Source of the DNA: a virus
Length of the DNA stretch: 64,000 nucleotides
Reading direction: 5' to 3' (one strand)
Virus record (IMG/VR): IMGVR_UViG_3300005466_000025
Coordinates: 1-64,000 of that record
A program made the position numbers and the translations under genes. Shown here piece by piece: positions 39,405 to 47,488 of this stretch. The stretch's first letter is position 1; the number at the start of each line of letters is the position of its first letter. Under the pieces are notes generated by a model. That model ran no database searches. It was not told the DNA's origin and saw nothing but the letters and a program-made list of their open reading frames with translations.

Positions 39405-39554
39405 ATGCTGCTAATCAAGCCGCTAGATCGCCTTGGGTATAGGATTTTTTGCTGGAATGAAACAGCAGGAGTAATTTATGCCTATGGCGTGGTATGGCTT
39501 GCGGTTGTTATTCCACTTTTTGTTTTGTTTCTTGTCGCAAATTATTTTCTTTAA
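39405..39554 (+). CDS. 49-aa membrane protein
   Basis: AAAGGAG precedes ATG. The C-terminal half is one membrane helix (YGVVWLAVVIPLFVLFLVAN). Confidence 0.6.
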   Translation: MLLIKPLDRLGYRIFCWNETAGVIYAYGVVWLAVVIPLFVLFLVANYFL

Positions 39555-39566
39555 AGGAGGTGTAAA

Positions 39567-39746
39567 ATTCCCGTAGAACAAAAGGCAATGACACTCCAAA
39601 ATCTGGCAACAAAGGAGCAGCTCTTTTGGAAGTGTGTTTCGGAGGATGATCTTAACTTTTATCTTCACGGATATGTGACGGAAAAGTATGGGATCATTTC
39701 TAATTACACCGTGTTTCCTAAGTTTCTTTGGAAGGTGGTGGAGTAA
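39567..39746 (+). CDS. 59-aa protein with ATT start codon
   Basis: No ATG, GTG or TTG is suitably placed. AGGAGG (39555-39560) is followed by exactly 6 nt and an in-frame ATT (39567). The product (PVEQKAMTLQNLATKEQLFW, then helical/aromatic) would be 59 aa. The internal ATG at 39588 has no ribosome site. Two other genes of the window share this layout. Function unknown. Confidence 0.55.
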   Translation: MPVEQKAMTLQNLATKEQLFWKCVSEDDLNFYLHGYVTEKYGIISNYTVFPKFLWKVVE

Positions 39747-40072
39747 TGACAAAGGCCTGGCATATTGAGGCCTATACATTCAATGCGGATATTGTCTGCA
39801 CTGATTGTATTTATAAGTGGGCAAAGGATGAGCTAAGGAAGCAGGAATATACCGACCGGCAAATTTACGATCTTGAAGTTGAAGGCGTAAATTATGACGC
39901 CGGCTTTTTTGCTTTTGGAAGCGAGGCTTTGCTGAGGGAATTGGCTCGGCTGAGGAATATTAATCTTGAGGATTCCTATTCCTATGATTCCGATGATTTC
40001 CCTAAGCCAATCTTTTCCTCTGATATAGAGGACGAGGAAATCTGTGGAGTGTGTAATAATGCCTCCGCATGA
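39746..40072 (+). CDS. hypothetical protein with two CxxC pairs
   Basis: 108 aa from ATG 39746 (GGTGGTGGAG upstream). CTDC near residue 18 and CGVC near the end may share one zinc. The second half is acidic. Overlaps the next gene by 14 nt. Confidence 0.65.
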   Translation: MTKAWHIEAYTFNADIVCTDCIYKWAKDELRKQEYTDRQIYDLEVEGVNYDAGFFAFGSEALLRELARLRNINLEDSYSYDSDDFPKPIFSSDIEDEEICGVCNNASA

Positions 40073-40397
40073 CAGATGTGATTGTTGTGAAGCAAGGCGG
40101 GAGCTTTATCACAATGAAAACACAGGGTTATCCCTATGTGAAAAGTGTGATCGCTTTGTGAACAGTATTTTTATAGATGGGCAGAGGGCAGAAAAATTAG
40201 AAAATTTCCTCAAAAGCGCACTTGCCTCCATGGAAATGCGTCATGAAAGAGGATTTAATCTAATGGTACCTCTACCCTGGATTAATGCCGTCCATTTGGT
40301 TCTCTATGGTGAGGACAAGGGTCCAAAAATCATGGAGGAAAGAATTGGATGGGCAAGATTCCGAAAAGAAAGAAGGGATGCTGAAAGTGCCGGATAA
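40059..40397 (+). CDS. zinc-ribbon protein
   Basis: 112 aa from ATG 40059. CDCC and CEKC (residues about 7-35) form a zinc site, followed by a helical region. No family recognised. Confidence 0.65.
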   Translation: MPPHDRCDCCEARRELYHNENTGLSLCEKCDRFVNSIFIDGQRAEKLENFLKSALASMEMRHERGFNLMVPLPWINAVHLVLYGEDKGPKIMEERIGWARFRKERRDAESAG

Positions 40398-40662
40398 ATT
40401 TGGCTTTGATCATTTCGGCCAGACCTACGGTAAATATGTTGTGTCCTGCATTGATTGTGAAGTAAATGGGCCGGCATATTACTGGAATGAAAAGATGAGG
40501 GAGATGCATTTTCTTACCCATATCATGGAGAAGAAGATTGCCAATCCTTCGTTTGAAGGTGAAGTAAGAATGGATCGGTGCCGTGTTTGTGGCACTGATT
40601 TCGAACAGGAAAGAAAGCGCGGAAGGCCTCGCGTTTTGTGCTACACATGTAAGCCGGAATGA
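40378..40662 (+). CDS. zinc-binding protein
   Basis: 94 aa from ATG 40378 (AGAAGGG upstream). CIDC near residue 25 with a following H-x-x-H-like stretch, and CRVCGTDFEQ...CYTC at the end, giving two possible zinc sites. Basic GRPR segment near the C-terminus (ERKRGRPRVL) resembles an AT-hook. Confidence 0.65.
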   Translation: MLKVPDKFGFDHFGQTYGKYVVSCIDCEVNGPAYYWNEKMREMHFLTHIMEKKIANPSFEGEVRMDRCRVCGTDFEQERKRGRPRVLCYTCKPE

Positions 40663-40859
40663 GAAACTTTCTGGCTTGTTTTTGGTCATTTGCTGCGGGA
40701 CTATGTTTCGCAGTATATTTTTCCCATGAGGGCTTTGTGTTTGTAATTCTAGGGCTCTTTTTGATTATGTTCGGAGGATTCTGCGGGCTAATCGCATGGG
40801 AGGAAGTCAATCAAATCGGCCGTGGCGACAAGTATTGCGCCACTTGTAGAAAGGGGTGA
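40659..40859 (+). CDS. two-helix membrane protein with CATC end
   Basis: 66 aa; ATGA overlap. Two membrane helices (LACFWSFAAGLCFAVYF, FVFVILGLFLIMFGGFCGLI) and a C-terminal YCATCRKG. Confidence 0.65.
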   Translation: MRNFLACFWSFAAGLCFAVYFSHEGFVFVILGLFLIMFGGFCGLIAWEEVNQIGRGDKYCATCRKG

Positions 40860-40861
40860 TA

Positions 40862-41020
40862 ATGGATTTTTTCATGATCTATTTCTGGGTGTTGATATTG
40901 ACTTTGAACGTCTTTTTTGCCGCTCAAGGTCACGTTCTCAATGCATTTGCGGCGGGATTTGCCGTAATTATGATTATAGAAAACGTGAGGGAGGGCAAGG
41001 ATCGTGAACGAAAGGGATAA
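40862..41020 (+). CDS. 52-aa membrane protein
   Basis: Two hydrophobic stretches (MIYFWVLILTLNVFFAAQG, NAFAAGFAVIMIIENV) and a basic tail. AAAGGGGTGATA precedes ATG. Confidence 0.6.
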   Translation: MDFFMIYFWVLILTLNVFFAAQGHVLNAFAAGFAVIMIIENVREGKDRERKG

Positions 41021-41237
41021 GTATTGGTTGGATAAATTCAGAGAAGTTGGCAAGGAGAATATTGAACCAATTCCTGGTCAATTATCTTTTTTCCCGGCCG
41101 AAAAATCTTATTTTTTAAATCGTAAGGAAGAAAAAAATAAATCTTTATCTTCCTTCGATGATGTAATTAAAAATGCTGGCTACACAGTCGGTGAACTAAG
41201 TGATCTTCAAACCCTATCAGAGGAGATGGGCGAATGA
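41004..41237 (+). CDS. hypothetical protein
   Basis: 77 aa from GTG 41004, GGGCAAGG upstream. Charged and helical; NIEPIPGQLSFFPAEKSYF in the middle. ATGA overlap downstream. No family recognised. Confidence 0.6.
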   Translation: MNERDKYWLDKFREVGKENIEPIPGQLSFFPAEKSYFLNRKEEKNKSLSSFDDVIKNAGYTVGELSDLQTLSEEMGE

Positions 41238-41422
41238 ATCAGAATAGGATTGTTGAGCAGCAGATCGGTAGTTTTCTTGTTTATATTGCAAATATCGGCA
41301 TTGTCTGGTTTTTTGCCTGGGTGTTCAATCCAAACATCGATAGTGGTCTTGTTTGGATGATTGCTGTCCTTTATGGCGCAATCATGAGCCGCTTCTATAC
41401 CATCGAAGAGAGGCTTAAGTAA
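41234..41422 (+). CDS. two-helix membrane protein
   Basis: 62 aa. Helices IGSFLVYIANIGIVWFFAWV and LVWMIAVLYGAIMSRFY. Overlaps both neighbours. Confidence 0.65.
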   Translation: MNQNRIVEQQIGSFLVYIANIGIVWFFAWVFNPNIDSGLVWMIAVLYGAIMSRFYTIEERLK

Positions 41423-41547
41423 TGGCTAGAGGACTAAAGCCAAAGCAACGTCGAATTCTTGAGGATATGGGATTCCATACCGCCAAGCTAAATCGACAGG
41501 CTAAGTATTATTCCGGCAAGAAGGGTAATCGGAAAAGGAAGAAGTAA
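41422..41547 (+). CDS. 41-aa very basic miniprotein
   Basis: TAATG coupled. About a third of residues are Lys/Arg (GLKPKQRRILEDM, GKKGNRKRKK), suggesting nucleic-acid binding. Its stop overlaps the acetyltransferase ATG. Confidence 0.6.
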   Translation: MARGLKPKQRRILEDMGFHTAKLNRQAKYYSGKKGNRKRKK

Positions 41548-41909
41548 TGAGATATCCATTTCTGGCAATGTTTCAGAAGATGGATGAGCCTGAAACGACC
41601 TATATTGATAAGGTTGCGGGACATTATGAGCTAAACAATTTCCCTGGCTGTAATCAAATGGTTGTTTCAAATCACTCATGCGTCTACCCTGAATTCAGGG
41701 GAATGGGTCTTGGAACTCAGCTAGCAAAGGAGAAGATTTCAGTCGCAAAGAAGGAAGGCTATGACTACATGATTGCAACGGTTGTGTCAACAAATACTGT
41801 ACAACTTGCAATCATGGAAAAGAATGGCTGGAAACTCCTGGACACTTTCTTCAATCGGGAAAGTGGAAACGAAGTTAATATTTTTGGAAGGAGGTTAAGT
41901 GAGCAATAG
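41547..41909 (+). CDS. GNAT-family N-acetyltransferase
   Basis: 120 aa. Motif A is clear: CVYPEFRGMGLGTQLAKE (R/Q-x-x-G-x-G/A), followed by IATVVSTNTVQLAIMEKNGW, a typical GNAT motif B region. The N-terminus is short. It overlaps the first amidoligase gene by 11 nt and is therefore probably part of the amidoligase system, acylating an amine of the same product. Confidence 0.85.
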   Translation: MRYPFLAMFQKMDEPETTYIDKVAGHYELNNFPGCNQMVVSNHSCVYPEFRGMGLGTQLAKEKISVAKKEGYDYMIATVVSTNTVQLAIMEKNGWKLLDTFFNRESGNEVNIFGRRLSEQ

Positions 41910-42651
41910 ATTGTTTGGCGTGGAAATTGAATGTTATGCGCCAGAAGGTGAAGAAGGTTGGGACGGTGAAAATGGAGTAGAATATACCGCAAGTGTATTG
42001 GAGGAACAAGGTTATCCTTCATGGGCACGCCTAACCGATGCAGATAGTTCCCTCTATCATGGCTTTGGGGTGGAAGTAAAAAGTCCACCACTAGCAGGAT
42101 CAAATGGATATAACGAGGTAACTTCTATCCTCAATATCCTGAATGATCATGACTATTGGATTGATAGTTCATGTGGCCTTCATGTACATTTGAATGCCCC
42201 GGAATTTGTCGATGATCCGAAGCTAATTAAGAGGGCGGTAAAGGCATGGATGCGAAATCAGCACCTAATTAATAATATGGTGGCTGAATATCGCATTAAT
42301 AATTCCCACTGTGCGCCTTGGGATGAGGACTATTTGTCTGATCTTGAGGAAGTATTGGCGGAGTATGATACCGCCGAGGAAACCCACCGTGGGGCAATTA
42401 ATGTCGGAAGTCTCACTATTCATGAGACAATTGAAATCCGTCAGCATGAAGGTACATTAGTCCCGGAAGCCGTTGTTTCCTGGATTAAATTCTGCCAGGC
42501 ATTTATTGATGCAATTCCTGGCACAACGATCCAAAAAATCTCCGACGAGGAACTATTCCTCCGACGATTAAAGGTGGAAAGAAATGCAAGTAGATTCCTT
42601 ACCACAAAGGCTCGTGTTGCCAAACGGAGGAAAGCTGAATCAGGACGTTAG
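41899..42651 (+). CDS. amidoligase (glutamine-synthetase-like COOH-NH2 ligase) 1
   Basis: 250 aa from GTG 41899 (GGAGG upstream). Amidoligase_2 signatures: GVEIE (7-11), CGLHVHLNAPE (92-102) and IEIRQHEGT (178-186). These supply the metal/ATP-binding Glu, His and Arg residues of the glutamine-synthetase-like fold. Proteins of this family form amide or peptide bonds. It is a paralogue of the 43040 protein with nearly identical motif spacing. Confidence 0.9.
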   Translation: MSNRLFGVEIECYAPEGEEGWDGENGVEYTASVLEEQGYPSWARLTDADSSLYHGFGVEVKSPPLAGSNGYNEVTSILNILNDHDYWIDSSCGLHVHLNAPEFVDDPKLIKRAVKAWMRNQHLINNMVAEYRINNSHCAPWDEDYLSDLEEVLAEYDTAEETHRGAINVGSLTIHETIEIRQHEGTLVPEAVVSWIKFCQAFIDAIPGTTIQKISDEELFLRRLKVERNASRFLTTKARVAKRRKAESGR

Positions 42652-43039
42652 AAAGGCTCTAATAAAGGCAACTAAAAGATCAACGCATAGGCGTCATCAA
42701 ACGGGTTGCGTGATTGTTGGAAAGAAGGGAGAAATTCTTTCCACAGGCTGTAGTCATGCATCATCATTGAGAATGAGTGAGCTTCACTCTATTCACGCGG
42801 AAATTCATGCGTTGGGAAGAGGAAGATATGAAAATCTCAGAGGCGCGACGGCGTATATCTGCACAATGGCGAGAAAATCGGGGAATCTTGTATATTCTCG
42901 TCCATGCCTTACTTGTGCGATTGCGCTCAGATCGACAGGAATAATTGATGTCGTCTATTCTAATAAAATAGGCGGTTTCCAGCGTCTTGACCTTGAGAAA
43001 AATCTCATTGGTCTTAAAGTCTACCCTAGGAGGAAATAA
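42584..43039 (+). CDS. zinc-dependent deaminase (CMP/dCMP-deaminase-like)
   Basis: Up to 151 aa from ATG 42584, overlapping the amidoligase by 68 nt. The zinc/catalytic motifs are HAE (71-73) and PCLTC (107-111), with TGCVIVGKKGEILSTGCSH in front. A start at CTG 42641 after GGAGGAAAG is conceivable. It may act on a nucleotide or on a base/amide intermediate of this cluster; it sits between two amidoligases. Confidence 0.85.
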   Translation: MQVDSLPQRLVLPNGGKLNQDVRKALIKATKRSTHRRHQTGCVIVGKKGEILSTGCSHASSLRMSELHSIHAEIHALGRGRYENLRGATAYICTMARKSGNLVYSRPCLTCAIALRSTGIIDVVYSNKIGGFQRLDLEKNLIGLKVYPRRK

Positions 43040-43792
43040 GTGTACGACAAGCCTTATGATCGTAAGTTTGGAATCGAGTTCGAATTCCTGCTTAGGAGCA
43101 TTCGAGAAAATGGATATGATTCCAGAGGCACTACTTTTCGAAAGCTCCTAGAAAAGAACGGACTAGGGGATTTCAATATTGGCTTTGACGGAAGCGAATG
43201 GGAAGTCAAAACCCCTGTTCTTGCCGGTCCAAATGGATTCAAGCGGGTAAAGAAGTTCTTGGCGCTTATGAAAGATATGGGCGCAAGGGTTCAGCTAGAT
43301 CATGATGGACTTCACGTTCACCATGATGCCCCGGAATTCATTGGTAATAGTGAAGCCGTTGTCAGACTTGTTGAGAACTGGTATAACAACCAGGAATCAA
43401 TCATGGAAATGGTGAATTACATTCGCAATAGAAACTGGGCCTGTCCTATTTGGGCGCAGGGCGATGTTAGTACGCTAAAGCAGCGTGTTGCCGAGTTTGG
43501 ATATGAAGGGGCAATGTCCTACTTTGGCCGAAAGAATCTCAATATTAGTGCCCTACAAAGGCATGGAACAATTGAGATTCGTCTACATGAGGGAACTCTG
43601 AATTATGAGGAGGTTCTTTCATGGGTGCGTTTCGGCCAGTCATTCATTGCAAAGGCACTGGATGAAAATGATTCACTGGGATATAATCCCCCAGTTGAGC
43701 TTCTAAGGAAGATCAATGTAACCCGTAATGCATCTCGCTTTATCACAAGCAAGGTGGGTCGTAACGATTATTCAGTTGTAAGTTATGCGTAA
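43040..43792 (+). CDS. amidoligase 2
   Basis: 250 aa from GTG 43040, directly after the deaminase with AGGAGG upstream. Signatures: GIEFEF (11-16), DGLHVHHDAPEF (89-100) and IEIRLHEGT (178-186). Position of the Arg (181) equals that in amidoligase 1, which marks a duplication. The divergent residues between could give a different acceptor or donor. Confidence 0.9.
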   Translation: MYDKPYDRKFGIEFEFLLRSIRENGYDSRGTTFRKLLEKNGLGDFNIGFDGSEWEVKTPVLAGPNGFKRVKKFLALMKDMGARVQLDHDGLHVHHDAPEFIGNSEAVVRLVENWYNNQESIMEMVNYIRNRNWACPIWAQGDVSTLKQRVAEFGYEGAMSYFGRKNLNISALQRHGTIEIRLHEGTLNYEEVLSWVRFGQSFIAKALDENDSLGYNPPVELLRKINVTRNASRFITSKVGRNDYSVVSYA

Positions 43793-43795
43793 GGA

Positions 43796-43824
43796 TTTAT
43801 CTATTTTAGATATTTCCTTGCTAC
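43796..43824 (+). terminator. weak hairpin between amidoligase 2 and the 65-aa gene
   Basis: AAGGA..TATCT and AGATA..TCCTT pair with a small internal loop. No T-run follows, so it may attenuate rather than end transcription. Confidence 0.35.
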
Positions 43825-43856
43825 CATTCACACACACCGATAGGAAGGAGATTTAA

Positions 43857-44054
43857 ATGCGTATCGAACTAACCTTTAGGGGCGTAGCAAAGAATCGTGT
43901 TTATTTTGCAACCCCGGTAACACAGGGTCGTCCGCGTAAGACGGCTGAAATCATTAAGTCACGTAAGCCGTTTGCAACAGGCTCAACTAAGCAGGAAGCC
44001 ATCCAGAATCTTCTGGATAAGGTGGGTTTCGTTCCTGCAAATGAACAGTCTTAA
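43857..44054 (+). CDS. 65-aa protein inside the amidoligase cluster
   Basis: GAAGGAGA precedes ATG. Basic N-terminal beta strands (RIELTFRGVAKNRVYFATPV), then SRKPFATGSTKQEAIQNLL and a C-terminus ending ANEQS. The second half resembles the W-strand/T-x-E-A-helix miniproteins at 48505 and 55970. Because small proteins next to amide ligases may be substrates, this is a candidate target or carrier, but that is inference. Confidence 0.65.
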   Translation: MRIELTFRGVAKNRVYFATPVTQGRPRKTAEIIKSRKPFATGSTKQEAIQNLLDKVGFVPANEQS

Positions 44055-44184
44055 TAGCTGCAAGGAACACGGGAGGAAATGGTGTTGGCGATGTATTTGC
44101 CTCACCATTTCCTTTCCCATTGAGCATTTTGTGTGGGAAAAACTCCCGTTGTTTAGGTCAGTGACAATGATTCTGGGACTTTAG
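44041..44184 (+). CDS. 47-aa Cys-rich miniprotein
   Basis: ATG lies near the end of the 65-aa gene. CKEHGRKWCWRCIC could bind zinc. No clear ribosome site. Coding status uncertain. Confidence 0.4.
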   Translation: MNSLNSCKEHGRKWCWRCICLTISFPIEHFVWEKLPLFRSVTMILGL

Positions 44185-44194
44185 GAGGTGATAG

Positions 44195-46150
44195 ATGCCA
44201 AGAAACAACGAGGAAGAACTAAATCCTGTATTTCGACTCAATAATGATACAGGACGATGGGAACTTCAACCATTAAGTCCTGTTGAATATGAAATACAGA
44301 TTGATTCGGAAGGAGAACAAGTGCCAGAAGTTCCAGAGGTAAACCCGGAACCGGAAATCCTTAGTGTTCCAGTACCGACAATTGCCGGTCTATATTTCCA
44401 AAGTGAAACCGGAGGTAGAACACTTAGAAATACAAGAAGTACAGATGCAATTGTCCCCGGTTGTAGCGTTCAAGTTGGCGTTTGGGATAGACAGCCGGAT
44501 GCAATTCGTCAGTCATATAGTCAGTTCAAACAGTGGGCAGTTGAAAATGGGTTTGGAGTAAGCTCAACAGCCCATGATTATTTCACGGAGAATGGATATC
44601 AAATCAATGTTGATTATTATTTCCTTCTCTGTGATATAAACGACCCCAATGCAATTGACATTGCTGGGATTATTTCTCAGCCTGATTGTTCCTGTGGAGA
44701 GGAACTTGATTATCCAACGGTAATGTGTCCCTCTTGTGACGCAAAAAATCACTGTGCCTCTTGTCGTAAGTTTTCCACAAACGTTCTATTTGATCCTAGT
44801 TGGGGAGACTATTGCGATGAGTGTGGGATTAATTGTGAGGAATGTGGATCAGCATGTCACTCACAAAATGGGGACTGTATCACATGTAATCCCCGTCAAA
44901 ATTGTAATTCCTGCGGGGTTACAATGTATGAAAACAGGGACCACGTTAATGAATGGGCATTTGAGGAGGTCACAAGATATTTTTGTGACCCCTGTTTTCC
45001 TGGCCTATGTCATTCATGTGGGACTGTTTATGACGTTGAACAGATCATCATTGATGGCGATGTTCAGCAGTGTATTTCCTGTGTAAGTAAGAACAGCTTC
45101 GAAGAATGGGATGAGAATTCCCAGGATAGGAATATGCTGATTCCCACAATTCCAGGGCGGGAAACAATTCGTCTTGTTGGCGTGGAAATCGAAGGTGCCA
45201 ATGGTGAAAACGTAAGTGGATTCGATGGTGGACACGCATTGGCTAGAGGCCTTTATCAGGAAGGTCTGACGAGATATTCCGAAATGACTGGCTATCATAG
45301 TGGTAGCGGAAGTCGATCATATAGGGTTCACGTTGAGCGTGACTCAAGCGTGGATTGGGAAATGGTAATCGGGCCACTAAATGTGGCTGATGAGGAAGAT
45401 GTACGACTCCTTAATAAGTCAGTAAGGGTTGTGCGTGGATTCATCAATAACAAAACCCTTAAGCTGGATATGCGGGCAGGATTGCATATTCATGTTGGTG
45501 CCGATAGGGTTCCGTTTCCTAAGGCCTATAACCTCCATAAGCTCTATATGTATACGGAGGATTTCCTCTATCGATTGGGTGCAGCCAAGTGGCCCTATCA
45601 TAGGTCTATTAATAGACGTGGAGGAAGGGATCAGGCTGGAAAAAGTCCAGTCGCAGAAGGGAAGCTAAACTTCGCCCAAACATTCTCGGGACAAAGGTAT
45701 TATGGTCTGTCATTTGACAACTATTTTGCCCGGTATTTCGAGCATTGTGGGTGCGGGGCTAGAACATACGGATTGTTCGATGAATGCACTTGTGATCTAG
45801 GCAAGTGTACATTCGAATTTCGGCTGTTCAATACAACGGCAAATACGATCAAGCTGCACGCCTATCTTGCAATTTGTCAGGCGCTTGTGGCTAAGGCAAT
45901 TGAGATGGATGAAATCACGGATTCAAGTCTGTTTCCGGCACTTGATTTCACCAAAACAAGGGCATCGGATTTGCACCCCTCAACGCGAAGAAAGCTCGGA
46001 CGTGAATGGGAGAAGAGGATCGTTTTCGTTAACGAGGAACTCCCGCTTACAACGGAGGAAAAGGCCTCAATTCACTATTGCATTATGAATAGTGAGATGG
46101 GGAAGATCGTGACGAATGCGGATATCCTACTACAGACGGAGGAAAACTAA
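44195..46150 (+). CDS. Zn-ribbon-rich amidoligase 3
   Basis: 651 aa, TAGGAGG 6 nt before ATG. Residues 1-160 include a small alpha/beta domain; 165-296 hold many CxxC pairs forming an array of zinc ribbons (CSCGEE, CPSC, CASC, CDEC, CEEC, CNSC, CDPC, CHSC, CISC). The amidoligase domain follows from about 325: LVGVEIEG (327-334), AGLHIHVGAD (428-437) and FEFRLFNTT (540-548). A further Cys cluster (518-538) is inserted in it. The Zn array could bind a protein, RNA or DNA substrate. This domain combination sets it apart from the two compact paralogues. Confidence 0.88.
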   Translation: MPRNNEEELNPVFRLNNDTGRWELQPLSPVEYEIQIDSEGEQVPEVPEVNPEPEILSVPVPTIAGLYFQSETGGRTLRNTRSTDAIVPGCSVQVGVWDRQPDAIRQSYSQFKQWAVENGFGVSSTAHDYFTENGYQINVDYYFLLCDINDPNAIDIAGIISQPDCSCGEELDYPTVMCPSCDAKNHCASCRKFSTNVLFDPSWGDYCDECGINCEECGSACHSQNGDCITCNPRQNCNSCGVTMYENRDHVNEWAFEEVTRYFCDPCFPGLCHSCGTVYDVEQIIIDGDVQQCISCVSKNSFEEWDENSQDRNMLIPTIPGRETIRLVGVEIEGANGENVSGFDGGHALARGLYQEGLTRYSEMTGYHSGSGSRSYRVHVERDSSVDWEMVIGPLNVADEEDVRLLNKSVRVVRGFINNKTLKLDMRAGLHIHVGADRVPFPKAYNLHKLYMYTEDFLYRLGAAKWPYHRSINRRGGRDQAGKSPVAEGKLNFAQTFSGQRYYGLSFDNYFARYFEHCGCGARTYGLFDECTCDLGKCTFEFRLFNTTANTIKLHAYLAICQALVAKAIEMDEITDSSLFPALDFTKTRASDLHPSTRRKLGREWEKRIVFVNEELPLTTEEKASIHYCIMNSEMGKIVTNADILLQTEEN

Positions 46151-47488
46151 ATGTGTGGTATTGCCGGAATCTATCTTAAGGACCCGGACGAGCAGTATCT
46201 TTCACAGAAGGAAATCGAGGATACTGTGGACTGGCTTTTCTGTGGAATTGAAAACAGAGGAACTCATGCCAGTGGTGTAGCAGTACAGACCACAAATGGA
46301 GAGCATTACCTGGAAAAGAGTGATATGCCAGCGTCAAAGTTCATCTTTTGGCGCAGGGATATTCCCTCAAACCCTAGGATTATTCTTCAGCATACCCGTT
46401 GGGCAACAAAGGGTAAGCCAGAGAATCTCCTGAATAATCATCCGATTGCGTATGAGAATGTCATTGCGATTCACAATGGTCATATCTCAAATGACGATGA
46501 GCTATTTGAGAGTGAGTCACTGAATAGAATCGCGGAGGTTGACTCCGAGATTATTCCGGCTCTGCTTCACAAATATACCTTTGAGAATCCAAAGGAAGCC
46601 CTGGAAAAGATGATTGGTGGATTCGCAATTGCGGCCATTGATGATCGAAATCCTGGAACACTTCTGCTTGCAAAAGGTACAAGCTCACCGCTTGTATTCA
46701 TTGAAACAGATGGAATGTTCATGTGGGCATCTGAGCAGAAATTCCTAGAGGATGCCCTGCTTTATGGAATGGGCTATGAATCAAAGCCCGGTGAATTCCA
46801 TAACGTTGCATATGGACGGTATGCACTGATTAATGGCGATGAAATGACTGTTGCTGATTTCAGTCCTGCATACAAGACATATGTTTCCACTCCGTATGCT
46901 AGTTCGTGGGCAGATAGATCAGTATCCGTTCCTACTGGCGGGGAATATCGTGCAGCCGAGGGTTGGTATGACATGAATGCCAGGGATAAGTGTGACGAAT
47001 GCTTTATCTGGTACCCGGCATATCAGCTAAATAAGCACGGCAATGATCGCTATTGTGATCATTGTGAGGTTAAGCTATTCGATATTCTTCCGAATGGTAC
47101 TCGGGTGCTTAAGTCAACGAAAAAGCTCTCAAGAAAGGAGAGAAAGCGTCAGCGGCGGGAAGCCGCACGTAAATTTCAGGAGAGTAAAAGGAAAGCGGAG
47201 TCTGCTCCGAAGGAAGTAACTACAATTGCTGATGCCTTGGATCAGGAGCATTGGCATGTATGTGAACTAGTTGCAAATCACTATGGAACTAAGAAGGAAT
47301 TCGTTGACTTTCTTCTGTTCAGTGATCATGACATTGAGGACTATGATGATGCCAATCTGATGCAGATGTTCCTGGAATTCCAGGATAAGTATCAGGAGTT
47401 TCTTACTGAGGTAAGTGCTGATACGGATAATCTAATGGAAACCATTGGTATTGCAAATGAACTTGATCGGGCGTTTCTGGGACTCTAA
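46151..47488 (+). CDS. class II glutamine amidotransferase with Zn-ribbon tail
   Basis: 445 aa. MCGIAGIY provides the N-terminal catalytic Cys after Met removal. HTRWATKGKP, IHNGHISND and GGFAIAAIDDR are the other glutaminase motifs known from GlmS/PurF/AsnB. No isomerase or synthetase domain follows; instead a zinc ribbon (CDECFIWYP...CDHC, about 279-305), a very basic helix (SRKERKRQRREAARK) and an acidic helical tail. It should release ammonia from glutamine for the ligases next to it. It follows amidoligase 3 without gap. Confidence 0.9.
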   Translation: MCGIAGIYLKDPDEQYLSQKEIEDTVDWLFCGIENRGTHASGVAVQTTNGEHYLEKSDMPASKFIFWRRDIPSNPRIILQHTRWATKGKPENLLNNHPIAYENVIAIHNGHISNDDELFESESLNRIAEVDSEIIPALLHKYTFENPKEALEKMIGGFAIAAIDDRNPGTLLLAKGTSSPLVFIETDGMFMWASEQKFLEDALLYGMGYESKPGEFHNVAYGRYALINGDEMTVADFSPAYKTYVSTPYASSWADRSVSVPTGGEYRAAEGWYDMNARDKCDECFIWYPAYQLNKHGNDRYCDHCEVKLFDILPNGTRVLKSTKKLSRKERKRQRREAARKFQESKRKAESAPKEVTTIADALDQEHWHVCELVANHYGTKKEFVDFLLFSDHDIEDYDDANLMQMFLEFQDKYQEFLTEVSADTDNLMETIGIANELDRAFLGL

